NCBI RefSeq assembly: GCF_025370935.1
Contig: NC_133479.1
Coordinates: 152,775-216,774 of the forward strand
Direction: 5' to 3'
DNA from: Choristoneura fumiferana
Taxonomy: Eukaryota > Arthropoda > Insecta > Lepidoptera > Tortricidae
DNA length: 64,000 bases
This document shows, one piece after another, positions 1 through 10,050 of this stretch (its first letter is position 1; each line of letters begins with the position of its first letter). The notes under the pieces were generated by a model. The model ran no database searches, was not told the origin of the DNA, and saw only the letters and a list, made by a program, of their open reading frames with translations. The translations under genes were made by a program, and so were the position numbers.

Positions 1-364
1 ATAAATACCGACCAGATGATTACCGGCACGTCAATATCGACCTTGTTTCTCGTGTAGGGGAGGCCGAAGGTAGTTTTGATAGAGACTGATAGCGAGCTCA
101 CACTAATGGGACGGGAAAAACATGTCGGTAATTACATTCTTCCGATTTTCATGCCAGTATATAATATATATCTAGTCAGGATTGTGAGGGCGGTATACTG
201 AATGTATATTCACACCGGGTTGATATTGCGTGACTGGAATTTATCACACTGTTATTTCGAAGCAATTTTAAGCTTTCAAATATCAGGTCGGTAATATCCA
301 GCCTCAAAGTCACATCGGTTTGGAGTGCACACCCGGCTGGCTAAATGACGCGTTGTGTTCCCAG

Positions 365-584
365 GGCACGAGAAGATAGTGCTGTTCATCACGCAGGCGG
401 GCCTGCAGTCTTTGGACGAGGCGCTGCGCTGTGGCGTGCCGCTGCTGGCGCTGCCGCTGCTGGGCGACCAGTGGTTCAACGCCGAACAGATCCAGCGCTA
501 CGGCGCCGGCCGCCGGCTACACCTCGACACGCTTACCGACTCCGAGCTGAATCAAACTATCTATACGCTCATCAACGATAAGAG
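365..584 (+). CDS. UGT: UGT penultimate exon (UDP-sugar binding signature)
   Basis: Exon between a CCAG acceptor (361-364) and a GTGAGA donor at 585. It encodes about 73 residues holding the UGT signature: the TQAGLQSLDEA stretch, GVP, and the GDQWFNAEQ donor-binding segment. Most insect UGTs have GG where this one has AG in TQAG. Confidence 0.9.
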
Positions 585-3500
585 GTGAGAAGACGCTAGG
601 AGATACTACCACTGAATTGAATTTGTCACATGTTTTTGTGACATCGAAATGGACAGATGACCTGACTAAAACCGTGGGTTCACGATGAATTGCAGGCTGC
701 TTCCAATCGAAGCGACTGGAGGTCTATGGGGGAGGCCTGTGTCCAGCAGTGGACGTCTTACGGCTGATATGATGATGATGACAATGATGCCATGTTTTTG
801 TTAGTAGATACATAACTGTTAATCAATGGCCTCGGTTCACTGGTACAGTGTGAAGTTTAAAATAGATATGAGATGTAGAGTGGTTGGGATCACAAATGTC
901 ATTGACCTGTTACTGGTATGGTGTAAAATTTGAAATTGTTTATTTTTTTTTCCTCTAAGATGATGTTTTTTTTCCTAAGATGGTATTTTTTGGTGTTGTT
1001 AAATAAAGATGTTTTAATGATGTAAGATAAGTTTGTTCTTATAGTAAAAATGTGGGATCGTGCGAAGGAAAACAAACTTTTCGAAATAAAATAAGAAAAA
1101 GTTTATTAAAAATTAAACTACTGAATACGTAAAAAAAACAATGAAAACAGAAAAGACAACTAGCACGTAGGCTCACCCGATCGTAACTCAAATCAAATCC
1201 CTTTCACTCACTCGCTCGTCTCATTCATTCCACAATAAGTCTTCAGTCATTCGGTCGCTCGTTTACATCAAATCATTCTAACAGTAATCCACCCTCATTC
1301 CCACATTCGGCCATCCTACACACATGACTGTCCCCAGGCATCCTCTAAACAAAACATCTTACACATCTAAACATCTTAACCTAGGTACACCTTAATCCTA
1401 AAACATGTGTGCTATAAGCCATCATTATAACAAAACAAAGTACTTTGCATCTTATATAAAAAATATGCAACAGCTAACCAGTCTTACATCTTAAATTAAA
1501 AACAGAAAAAAAACATCTTAGAATAAAAACATCCCCTTAGAGAAAAACGAACAAACAATTTTAAATTTTACACCATACCAGTAACAGGTCAATGACATCT
1601 GTGATCCCAACCACTGGTCAACTTTCCTCATAACTATTTTAATCTTAAAATCGTACCAGTAGGTGTACAATTTCTGGACACAATATCTTCTGGCAGCCTG
1701 AACCCTTAACACCAAATAATTACTAAGGTAACTCTCGTCTTCCTTCAGCAATAAATGCACCTGGCTGCCGTTCATGACGACCGTCACGTCATAGAACAGT
1801 TCTTGGCCTCGTATAACACCGTATGGGATAAAGTCTTGTGGCACAAGGTGCGGAATTACGTTAAAACACTCGTCGTTGATCGCAAAGTTCGTCGTTTTCT
1901 TGTATCCCGGTGATACAACTCGTGATGCACTAAGTTCTGTCACTACCCGTTCGCACTTTGTGTAGTACTTATAACAGTTCTCCGACACGAGATTAAAGTT
2001 ACTACCGGAGTCCGACGAGACGTTAAAACATCGATTAAACGATAAAATCTTCTTTGTCGGCCTTCTTCGATCAATGTTTTGATTTACCGTTCGATCACAG
2101 CTGTTTGCGCTGCTGTCACAACTGTCAACGTCAGTTCTGTCATGTGACGTTTGACAACCGTCGCCGCCATCTTTGCCGCCATGTTCATGTCGTTCTCGGT
2201 CACTTCGTTCGTTCTGAAAACATTCTTCGTTCTGTTCATTCGTTTGAGTGTGACCGAGAGTTTGCACGAACAAGCTCGTCGTTCTTCCGTCCGCGCCGCC
2301 ATTATGCACCTCGTCAGCTGATTCGTTCAATGTTAACGAATACGTACAATGCGCCGATATGTGATGGAATTGGGTACATTGGTAACACTTCACATCATTT
2401 TCTTCGTTCGGGCACACACTGGACACACGATTTTCTCCTTCTTCACAGCTATAGCTCGAGTAAACTGGTTTGAGCCGGGTTTTCGTCACGTCTTGTAGTG
2501 AATGCGTAGGTACCCTCTTGTTTTTTATCATTTCGTAAATCTTAATTTTTTCCTTTAAATCGCTGTATGATGTAACACCGTAAAACATCATTTTGTGTGT
2601 TTTTAAGTCTTCGATTCCGTCGACAATGTATTGGATTGCCACATAATCTGGCATTTTTCCTATTTTACCCAATTCGCGCATCGTGTAAAAATACTCTAGG
2701 CAACTTTCGTCGTTCCTCTTTTTACGCGCCACCATCAACTCGTGAATTTGTTTGATGTTGACCGTGTCTGGGAATTCTTTATTCAGCGCGTATTTCAAAT
2801 CATTCCACGATTTGAACGGTCGCTCCGCTTGAAGCCAAAGCGCTGCGGTACCCGTCATACTGCGTTTGGCGACAATCAATTGTTGTAAAGGCGTCCACCC
2901 AAATATTGCCGCGTTCTCGTCGATGTCGTCCATAAATTTAGTCACGCTATACGTCTTGTCTTGAGCGCTAAATTTCTCTATCAGATCGTCACTGTACTGC
3001 AGGCTTTCACTAACGTCGTACGTCGTCATCACACTTGCAGTAGTCGTCGTCGTCGTATGGAGTTTCAGTGTTGGTGCCTCATCCACACCGCCACTCTGAG
3101 CCTCGCTAACTGCCCCGTCATACATCGTATCCGCTCGCATCTCGCTGATGTGCAGTTTCTTGCCGCTCAGAAGCCACCGTCTTACTTCAAAAGCCAGCAG
3201 AAACTCGTCGTCGCTGTTATTTCGGTCGCCCGTCGTAAATGGCAACCGCCGTAACAAAAAATGTAACCGCCTCGTTACACCACGTAGCACACCAGTCCGT
3301 CGTCGTATCCACGATTTAATTTCTCCTTCCGATCCCGGACGAGCCCCCAAAAATGTGGGATCGTGCGAAGGAAAACAAACTTTTCGAAATAAAATAAGAA
3401 AAAGTTTATTAAAAATTAAACTACTGAATACGTAAAAAAACAATGAAAACAGAAAAGACAACTAGCACGTAGGCTCACCCGATCGTAACTCAAATCAAAT

Positions 3501-4590
3501 CCCTTTCACTCACTCGCTCGTCTCATTCATTCCACAATAAGTCTTCAGTCATTCGGTCGCTCGTTTACATCAAATCATTCTAACAGTCATCCACCCTCAT
3601 TCCCACATATATTTACGTAAAGTTGATGTTAGGTGTGTGTTTTTATTGAGTTGTGTTCACCACTTTCATTCACCGGCACCGGTTAACCACAACACCCGCT
3701 ATGCCGTCCTAGCGAGAGGGTTGTCAACGTTGCGTGCGTCTCCCGGTTCCGGTTGTCACTACAAAACCTTTCTCCCCCGAGCATAGGTTTATGGTTTACG
3801 ATGGCTTGATGCGTGACTGAATCTGTTCAAAAGACCAACAACGAAAGATCACATCTCAGATCAGAACTCATGGGCAACACTTCCAGAGGCCGTATTGCTT
3901 AACATTTCTGACGCTCGTCGTTGCAATCAAATGACATTTGTATGCGAAATCTGTCATTTGATTGCGATCGCGGGCGTTAGAAATATTCAAAATCAAAAAA
4001 AACAAAATCATTTACTCAGTAAATAGGCCGCAATGGGCACTTTTACACGTCATTTTTTAAACTACCAGCGCTTTCGGAAAGACCATCATTGCCAAGAAGA
4101 ATGCGCTGCAAGAAACTATTAGACAGTACGGCCTCAGGTTGAAGGTTCTCGTCTGCAGGCCCTGCGGAATTTCAGACCAGAAGATATTACGAAGTTTCCC
4201 GAACGTTGAACTTCCAAGTCCAAGTTGGATTCTTCGGGCGACTTCTTTGGATGATGTTTCCAAGGTAGAGGAAGTATTCAAATGCCGAGAGTACAAGTAT
4301 GTTGTGTATGTTTGTGCAGCTACCGCGAGAACTCCCGGCGGCTGGGCGCGGCCATGCGCGACCGGCCGCAGTCGTCGCTGGAGTGCGCCGTGTGGTGGAC
4401 GGAGCGCGTTCTGCGCCGGCGCGGGGGGCTGCGCTTGCGGCCCACCCCGCCCTCGCCCCCGCTACCGCTACCGCTACCGCTCGCCGCCGCCGCGCTCGCC
4501 GCAGCCGTCGCCACCGCCGCTGCACTCGCAGCCTGCTACTGCATCTGCATTTCACTGCTTAGGGGTGCTAGGAAAATGAAAACTGCCTAG
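365..4590 (+). CDS. UGT: UDP-glycosyltransferase, last two exons (partial gene)
   Basis: This is the C-terminal end of a UDP-glycosyltransferase, which moves a sugar from a UDP-sugar to small lipophilic acceptors and is anchored in the ER membrane. Two exons are visible, 365-584 and 4320-4590; earlier exons lie left of the window. The first has the UGT signature region (FITQAGLQSLDEA, then GVPLLALPLLGDQWFNAEQ), where family members bind the UDP-sugar. The second continues with YRENSRRLG and AVWWTERV, as in insect UGTs, then a hydrophobic tail and stop. The join is phase 2 (AG|C makes a serine) with consensus sites (CCAG/GG, AG/GTGAGA, GTGCAG/C). The 3.7-kb intron holds a Gypsy-like element. 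The membrane tail is odd: proline-leucine then alanine runs. Family call is firm; the subfamily is not determined. Confidence 0.9.
655..785 (+). repeat. RTE-like LINE 3' tail remnant
   Basis: Contains GGGGGAGGCCTGTGTCCAGC, AGTGGACGTCTTACGGCTG and a GATGATGATG tail, the common 3' end of lepidopteran RTE-like LINEs and the SINEs that share it. It lies in the UGT intron and is 5'-truncated. Confidence 0.65.
845..1030 (+). repeat. Diverged inverted copy of the Gypsy-like element's 3' region
   Basis: Read on the + strand, this stretch matches the - strand of about 1480-1660, the end of the gag ORF in the adjacent element. Shared stretches include GTGGTTGGGATCACA, TGTCATTGACCTGTTACTGG and TATGGTGTAAAATTT. 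It has many more differences than the two LTRs have between them, so it is an older, truncated relative, inverted and almost touching the left LTR. Confidence 0.7.
1051..1305 (-). repeat. 3' LTR of gag-only Gypsy-like element
   Basis: 255-bp direct repeat of 3354-3607, with TGT...ACA ends. It is the 3' LTR because the element reads on the - strand. Confidence 0.85.
1518..3140 (-). CDS. gag: Gag protein of Gypsy-like element
   Basis: Open frame of 540 codons from ATG 3138-3140. The frame stays open upstream to 3461, inside the LTR, but those residues look like translated LTR and leader. The middle has features of a retrotransposon Gag capsid region (GWTPLQQLIVAKRSMTG, ALWLQ, YFYTMREL), followed by one CCHC zinc knuckle with C-X2-C-X4-H-X4-C spacing (CYQC...H...C) for RNA binding. 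The C-terminal part after the knuckle is long and polar and ends in a segment I do not recognise. The frame is intact, which suggests recent activity. No pol gene follows. Confidence 0.75.
   Translation of the reverse strand: MRADTMYDGAVSEAQSGGVDEAPTLKLHTTTTTTASVMTTYDVSESLQYSDDLIEKFSAQDKTYSVTKFMDDIDENAAIFGWTPLQQLIVAKRSMTGTAALWLQAERPFKSWNDLKYALNKEFPDTVNIKQIHELMVARKKRNDESCLEYFYTMRELGKIGKMPDYVAIQYIVDGIEDLKTHKMMFYGVTSYSDLKEKIKIYEMIKNKRVPTHSLQDVTKTRLKPVYSSYSCEEGENRVSSVCPNEENDVKCYQCTQFHHISAHCTYSLTLNESADEVHNGGADGRTTSLFVQTLGHTQTNEQNEECFQNERSDRERHEHGGKDGGDGCQTSHDRTDVDSCDSSANSCDRTVNQNIDRRRPTKKILSFNRCFNVSSDSGSNFNLVSENCYKYYTKCERVVTELSASRVVSPGYKKTTNFAINDECFNVIPHLVPQDFIPYGVIRGQELFYDVTVVMNGSQVHLLLKEDESYLSNYLVLRVQAARRYCVQKLYTYWYDFKIKIVMRKVDQWLGSQMSLTCYWYGVKFKIVCSFFSKGMFLF
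3332..3349 (-). promoter_or_regulatory. Primer binding site complementary to tRNA-Pro
   Basis: The - strand reads TGGGGGCTCGTCCGGGAT, complementary to the 3' end of tRNA-Pro and the same 18 bases used by several vertebrate gammaretroviruses. It lies 4 bases inside the 5' LTR, the right place to prime minus-strand DNA synthesis. Confidence 0.8.
3354..3607 (-). repeat. 5' LTR of gag-only Gypsy-like element
   Basis: 254-bp direct repeat of 1051-1305. On the - strand it is followed by a 4-base spacer and then the primer binding site. Confidence 0.85.
3886..3988. repeat. Palindromic MITE fragment (GAGGCCGTATTG family)
   Basis: Begins GAGGCCGTATTGCTTAAC and contains inverted halves around AATCAAATGACA. 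A complete relative lies at 53302-53420. The right end is missing. Confidence 0.6.
4320..4590 (+). CDS. UGT: UGT terminal exon with membrane anchor
   Basis: Starts after TTTGTGCAG and ends at TAG 4588-4590. WWTE and the basic RRRGG match the family just before the membrane anchor. The anchor is low-complexity (PPLPLPLPL then alanine-rich) and ends in a basic tail, RGARKMKTA. The repeated CCGCTACCG-type triplets suggest slippage expansion. Confidence 0.85.
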
Positions 4591-4597
4591 AAGATCT

Positions 4598-4603
4598 AAT
4601 AAA
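4598..4603 (+). terminator. Polyadenylation signal AATAAA after UGT
   Basis: AATAAA lies 7 bases after the UGT stop codon. It is the nearest canonical signal and would give a very short 3' UTR. Confidence 0.5.
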
Positions 4604-4703
4604 GCAAAGCCAACGAGACACCTAATGGGTCGATATCGACTGGACGAAAATTGTTAGTCATAATGTAATGTTTGTCATAATGTAACGTTTGACATAACCC
4701 TTT

Positions 4704-5125
4704 TTAGGGTTCCGTAGTCAACTAGGAACCCTTATAGTTTCGCCATGTCTGTCCGTCTGTCTGTCCACGGGTAAGCTACATATCAGTCACGCCGACAAAA
4801 TATTTTCCATTCAGTGATGTGTTTGCGAAATATTCAACTTTAAAGTGCAAATTTTCATTGAAATCGAGCGTGCCCCCCCCCCCACCTCCTCTAAAATCTA
4901 AACTGTTGGGTGTAAAATTTTGAAAAAATTCAAAATGGTAGCAAATATTTCAAATTTACAAGGAAAATTATAGCGGCTAAGATTGCTTGAGAATAATTAG
5001 TAGTTTAGGAGTAAATAGCAGCCTAAGGTATAAAATAAACCTAAACTTGGAAGATTCAGTACACAATACGAAATCCTTAGAAAAATATTATTAGATTTAT
5101 TTGTAATGGCTACGGAACCCTACGG
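4704..5125. repeat. GGGTTCCGTAG dispersed repeat with inverted ends
   Basis: Left end TTTTTAGGGTTCCGTAG and right end CTACGGAACCCTACGG are inverted. The left part (AACCCTTATAGTTTCGCCAT) recurs in part at 10965-11060. No coding sequence is seen. It includes a C-run at about 4874-4882. Confidence 0.55.
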
Positions 5126-6005
5126 AAACCATTTATTTTTCAGAATTGTTATAAAACAAACCTAACCTAACCTATATGTACTCGTAGAGTTCTACAGGAC
5201 CATTTAAAAATTTATGAAAAATGTATAGGTAGTTTCAGCGGGAAAAAAAATTATGACTAACAATAATTATGACAAAATTACATTATGATTTATGACTTAT
5301 AAATTTATTGCAGTCGAAAGGATCCCCTCATGACATAGGTACCTAGTGTAGTGTTTCTCGCTAGCCTAACTTTAGGTCCACCTCCTTTCCTTGTTTCGTT
5401 CGTAAGCCACGCATTGCTGAGGGTCGTGACTCCATGAATCATTTTCCGGACAATCGCTCTCCATTGACAATGGCTTCATGGGCGTTACTTTAATAGCTAA
5501 TAGTGGGATGGTCATGTAGGCTACGAGTATATCGTAAGGACTAAGGACCACTGTCAGGTGCAAGATCTACCAACCTATACCTATTGCAAATTAATATCCA
5601 AAGGTACTCGTATCAATCAGTATTCAAAGAGAGTATTTTTTTGTACAATACAATAACTTTTTATTGCACACCAACACATAGCAAGCAGTACAGACAAACA
5701 GGTATATACACAGAGACTTACTTTGTATTTGATGGTTTGATTTGATTTTTAGAATTTAGTTTTCAAAGAGTGCTAAATATGCCTTATAACTTATGACTAT
5801 GGTTGTATCTTATGAGCAGTGTGTACTTTGTATCCTAGACAGACATTTATTTTTTTCCAGAGTTATCATCAGTAATGGCCGCTGTAACAACAAAATTAAA
5901 TTAAACACGATCCTACAAGAAACGTGTTTTTTTTTTAATTGAGGTGCTTGGTCTATTTAAGTAATGATAGAAACTATGAAAAAATTTTTTTTTACAAAAA
6001 ATGGA
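5126..6005. other. AT-rich intergenic stretch, nothing recognised
   Basis: Only short chance ORFs and T-runs. I see no gene, no tRNA-like fold and no clear repeat boundary. Confidence 0.5.
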
Positions 6006-6209
6006 ACCGACTTCAAAAACCTAGAAAATAATTGTATACTAGTTTTAAGTCCACCGAGGCACCCCTCAGCACGAGCCAGCAGGAGTGATTAAAGCCCAAT
6101 ATATAATATGTAGGTGAGGTAGACGACTATAGTTCCACTCCTGCTGGCTCGTGCTGAGGCACCGACTTGAAACTAGTATAAAATTATTTTCTAGGTTTTT
6201 GAAGTCGGT
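6006..6209. repeat. Inverted-repeat (foldback) element, arms about 75-82 bp
   Basis: Left arm 6006-6087 (ACCGACTTCAAAAACC to AGCAGGAGTG) is matched by the reverse complement at 6136-6209 with a few small indels. The 48-base loop is AT-rich. Confidence 0.75.
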
Positions 6210-6211
6210 CA

Positions 6212-6690
6212 CCTGTGACACGTGATGACGTGACACTAACGCCACTATGGTGTGATGACATTGACATGTTTAATTCGCAACGCCATTATATGCTTAATAA
6301 TTTATTCAAGAGTTTTTGCAACCTCTGTCTGACGTCATTTCATATAATTGTTATTTTGGGTTTTTTATCAAATTACTGTGTCTAGAGTCACCGTTCATCC
6401 ACCATTACCTCTCATATTTCGTTTTCTAGATTTTTTTTACCGTACAACGGCAAAACCTACTAGACACTGGCAAAATTGTCCTCCAATGGACAGAGCCATA
6501 TTTTTCTAAAAAACCAACCAACCAATTTATTCAAGTTTATATTGAAAATACTCGATAATCCGAATTTTCCGTCTACTAGTTGTCGACTCGGATTGACTAA
6601 TTTTTTACGCTCTTCAATTTGATGTGCATTTCGTTCGAGTCTACCGTAGACCGGTACGAAATTATTAATAAAGATACGCCTTAGATACGC
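6212..6690 (-). repeat. Dispersed repeat with a short conserved frame, copy 1
   Basis: On the - strand it matches 54495-55045 on the + strand in several blocks: GGTAGACTCGAACGAAATGC, AATTGAAGAGCGTAAAAAAT, the GAGTCGACAAC region, and a part with GTGACACGTGATGACGTGAC. The frame YGRLERNAHQIEERKKLV is kept in both copies. The stretch 6370-6510 also matches 60640-60765 in inverted orientation. Confidence 0.6.
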
Positions 6691-6751
6691 GACTTGAAAC
6701 TCTGAATAAATGTGAAGAAAATAGTAGTGAAACAATAGTGAAGCCTTAGAT

Positions 6752-7138
6752 CAGTGATTCCCAAAGTGGTCCAGGTGGACCCCCAGGGGTCCACGGGAGA
6801 CTTGCTGGGGGTCTACGTAGGCGTGAACAAAAAATGGGGGTCCATAAGATGTTAATGGGGGTCCACGAAAATTTATCTGCTTTTGATAGTAAAGAGCCAA
6901 AATGTAAGCATAGTTTTTATAAGGGCCTACCTACATTGTTTTAAGTACCTAACTAAGCAGATAATATTTTAATAGGGCAAGCGACTGGACAGAACTCAGA
7001 AGCGACACAATTTTTATTTTTTGGCGACTTTAAGAATGTGGTAGAAATGTAGCAGCAGGGGGTCCACCGAAACCAGTAAAATTTTGAAAGTGGTCCACGA
7101 GAAAAATAAGTTTGGGAACAGTAGTTCTAAGGCAGTAG
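6752..7138. mobile_element. hAT-like MITE with 8-bp target duplication
   Basis: Flanked by the identical octamer CCTTAGAT at 6744-6751 and 7139-7146. The left end is CAGTGATTCCCAAAGTGG and an inverted AGTTTGGGAACAGTAG-type motif lies near the right end. The interior repeats GGTCCAC and GGGGTCCAC. An 8-bp duplication and CAG ends fit hAT elements. No transposase. Confidence 0.75.
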
Positions 7139-7403
7139 CCTTAGATGAATGATTGGTCTCGAGACTAAGCTCGAGGCTTGTAATAATAAAACATAATTTA
7201 TACGCTTATTAGCTACGGTCGTGTTTCCATGTATGCCGAATGGTTGAAAATTAAAGTGTACCTAGAGTGAATTTTAAGAAGCTGAGCGGAGAGACAGGTG
7301 CAAAACTGACATCGCGTTAAAATTGCATCATCTCATCGTGCATATCTTCACCATTTTTTGTTTAATTGGCAAAAAAATATGAAACTACCGTGAGACTCAC
7401 TCA

Positions 7404-7658
7404 TATTAAATGATATTATAACGGATAACTCACGTCTTAAACTGAGTTTAGCTCGACATGTTTCGGGCTATTTCGTAGCCCTTCCTCTCAGGAGCACGCG
7501 ACTCGGCGGCTGCCGGGCGGGGCTGGCCGGGGTGTGTGCGTGTTGCGGCAGCCGCCGAGTCGCGTGCTCCTGAGAGGAAGGGCTACGAAATAGCCCGAAA
7601 CATGACGAGCTAAACTCGGTTTAAGACGTGAGTTATCCGTTATAATATCATTTAATAT
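7404..7658. repeat. Long hairpin element, arms about 112 bp
   Basis: Arm 7404-7515 (ATATTAAATGATATTATAAC to GGCGGCTGCCG) is almost perfectly reverse-complementary to 7546-7658, with about two small mismatches and a 30-base GC-rich loop. No ORF. Confidence 0.85.
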
Positions 7659-7880
7659 AGGCAAAAAATACTTCTCCAGTACGACTCTCCAGTACTGACG
7701 AACGAAAAATTTCTTTTAAGAATCTAGCCTTATACCAAACGATAATTCGATCAAAAATTACATTCACCTAGATCATAAAAACCGGCTAAGTGCGAGTCGG
7801 ATTCGCACACTCGATTCGATACATTAGCAAAAAAAGTCAAAAAAAATACTGTATGGGAGCCCCTCTTAAACTTTAATCAC

Positions 7881-9626
7881 TACCCAACTAACATTTGGCG
7901 ATAAGAATAAGCTCTATAACCGCCGTTTATTAGTTCTTTTAAAATCGTATAGCTCTAGCACGACCTAAAAATTAGAGATATAGCACGCTATAACTCTCTT
8001 ATAGTCCGATTTTGGCACAGACGTTATCACTTAGAGGCTCTTTAGTAGAAGGAATTAACTCCAATAGTAGTAAACAAGTGGTATAATAGTACTACAGTAG
8101 CGACGCATATTACCAAAGGAGATAATAAAGAGCCACAACAGCCGTAACTTGTGCCAAGGGTGCTATGAAACCTGTAGAATGTTTTCTTATATCATTTAAA
8201 GCGTAACAAAAAAGCTACAGTGGTGAAAACAAACTCTTTCGATAAAGGAGATAATAAAGAGCCACAATATCCGTTACTTGTGCCAAGGGTTCTATGAAAC
8301 CTGTAGAATGTTTTCTTATATCACTTAAAGCGCAACAAAAAAGCTACAGTGATGAAAACAAACTCTTTGCGTGATAGTGTACTCTTTTGTATTCAATTTT
8401 ATAGAAATATTTCTATCTGGAAATAAACATGTGTCATTAATAACAAAACACGAGTGCTGTGTGCTATAATATTGTAATGGCGACGGGAAAGACATTAGAA
8501 ACGGTAAATGCGTGATTTTAATATCAATTATTTTTATGTAGATACGTGAAAAACTATTGCGGTTGTAAGTTTTCTGTTATTATATATGATATTTTACATC
8601 TCAATTTTCAAGCGCCTTAGAAATTTATACGTTTTGATTAAAATTTTAGACAGTAAAAATACTACGGTAATTTTTTTTTTTCGAATTGTTAATTTAACGG
8701 GTTAGGTTTTCAAATGGGAGTACTAAAGTCACTAGATCTTATATTTTTGAAGACTATATTACAGTAAATTGAACTTAGTTTCCATGATGTGTCTGGAATT
8801 TTAAGGTTATTATTTGTAAACAAAAATGGCGTTATTATCTCTAACCCTCAATCATTCCGATATCTCTATTGCATCGATAATAAGGATATAGCAGCGGTTT
8901 TAAACACTTAAAATGATTATTAACACCTTTCAATGGAGTTTAGTTCTGTATGAGTTAAAAAAGATGTATCGAAACCTAATTTCCAACTTTTAGCTTCAAG
9001 TAATCATGTTAAACAGCTTTTGGTCATATAATAGGGCCTCTTACATATGAATCATCTTAAACGGGCTTAAAGAGTAAGTAACGTTCACACAAACGTTCTT
9101 AAAGAACTTGAAGCTCTTAAAGAGCTGTACTTTCAATTTCTTTTATAGCACCATAAACGCTAAAACAGCTACACAGTGTTTAAACGGGGTACACTAACTC
9201 CATTATATCACTCTCTCATTGGGAGTTATTAGAATTGCCATTATAACCTTTATGTAGCTTTAGGATTTTCCTACGGCTTATTTAACACTTAAGGCGACAT
9301 TTAGCACTAGAAGGTAAACATAACACTCTTACAGAGCGATAGCGTTAAGACGCGTTAGTAGACACTCCAAAAGAGCACTCAGTGATAAGATCACTCTATA
9401 GCTGCAACTACAATCTATAACGTGATAACTTATAGCACCACTTTACAGCTTCGAGCTATTATATTTTTCTAATTTCTATTAAATCACTTTACTATCGTCA
9501 GTTGACTAATGTATTCAATTAGCCCCATAGTGACACCAAAAACTATTACTGTAGACCTTATAAAGCTATTATAAGACTCAAAGCTACTATTTGCTTTATA
9601 TTTATCGCCAAATTGTTTGTTGGGTA
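7881..9626. mobile_element. 1.75-kb non-autonomous element with terminal inverted repeats
   Basis: Left end TACCCAACTAACATTTGGCG and right end, reverse-complemented, TACCCAACAAACAATTTGGC continue as imperfect inverted repeats for about 30 bases. The interior is AT-rich, has no ORF over about 60 codons, holds a 129-bp tandem duplication, and is dense in short motifs such as AGAGC and GCTATAA. The superfamily is not recognised. Confidence 0.6.
8115..8371. repeat. Two-unit tandem duplication, period 129 bp
   Basis: Units 8115-8243 and 8244-8371 both begin AAAGGAGATAATAAAGAGCC and share CTGTAGAATGTTTTCTTATA, with a handful of substitutions between them. Confidence 0.85.
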
Positions 9627-10050
9627 TGTGTTGCCAGTGATGAGAAGTGGGCGCTAATGATGGGCCTCATGAGGACAATCACACAGAGGTCTATGGAGAG
9701 GGCTATGCGTGGGGTTTCTCTGCGGGATATAATCAGAAATTATGATATCCGCAGTAGACCTAAGGTTACCGACTTAGCCCAAAGAATTGCGAAATTGTAG
9801 TGGCAGTGAGCGGGGAACATTGCTCGCAGGACTGATGGCCGATGGGGTCAGAAGGTTCTCGAATGGCGTCCGCGGACTGGGACATGAGCTGTCGGTAGGC
9901 CTCAAATAAGATGGAGCGACGACCTGGTTAAGATCGCGGGATCGCGGGGGATGCGGAAAGCACAAGACCGGCGGTCTGAGTGGAGAGCCTCGGGGGAGGC
10001 CTATGGCCAGCAGTGGACGTCTTTCGGCTGCCATGATGATGATGATGACA
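9627..10050 (+). pseudogene. RTE-like LINE remnant, C-terminal reverse transcriptase end
   Basis: Across one or two stop codons the frame reads as the C-terminal part of lepidopteran RTE-type proteins: MGLMRTITQRSMERAM, GVSLRDIIRNYDIRSR, TDLAQRIAKL, then WRPRTG and EAYGQQWTSFG, ending in (GATGAT)n. It is truncated at 5', starts exactly where the 1.75-kb element ends, and has lost the polymerase core. Confidence 0.75.

Larger units (their letters stand above)
1051..3607 (-). mobile_element. Gag-only Gypsy-like LTR retrotransposon
   Basis: Two direct LTRs (1051-1305 and 3354-3607), each TGTGGG...CCCACA, enclose about 2.05 kb on the - strand. By eye the LTRs differ at about two places, a poly-A length and one A/C, so insertion is recent. 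Inside are a tRNA-Pro primer binding site, one gag ORF and about 210 bases without an ORF. No protease, reverse transcriptase, RNase H or integrase is seen, so the element must depend on enzymes from a relative. It sits in the UGT intron, opposite to the gene. Confidence 0.85.

Noticed and set aside
345..581. Second + strand ORF over the UGT exon
   Set aside because: Out-of-frame shadow of the UGT exon with no family match.
2054..2473. + strand ORF of 139 codons
   Set aside because: Antisense shadow of the Gypsy-like Gag.
4057..4296. ORF on the - strand before the UGT last exon
   Set aside because: It lies over a dispersed repeat fragment (CCAGCGCT...AAGAAGAATGC, also at 18123) and has no motifs.
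4282..4319. Extension of the UGT last exon to an upstream ATG at 4282
   Set aside because: The TTTGTGCAG acceptor and the phase-2 join to the previous exon fix the exon start at 4320.
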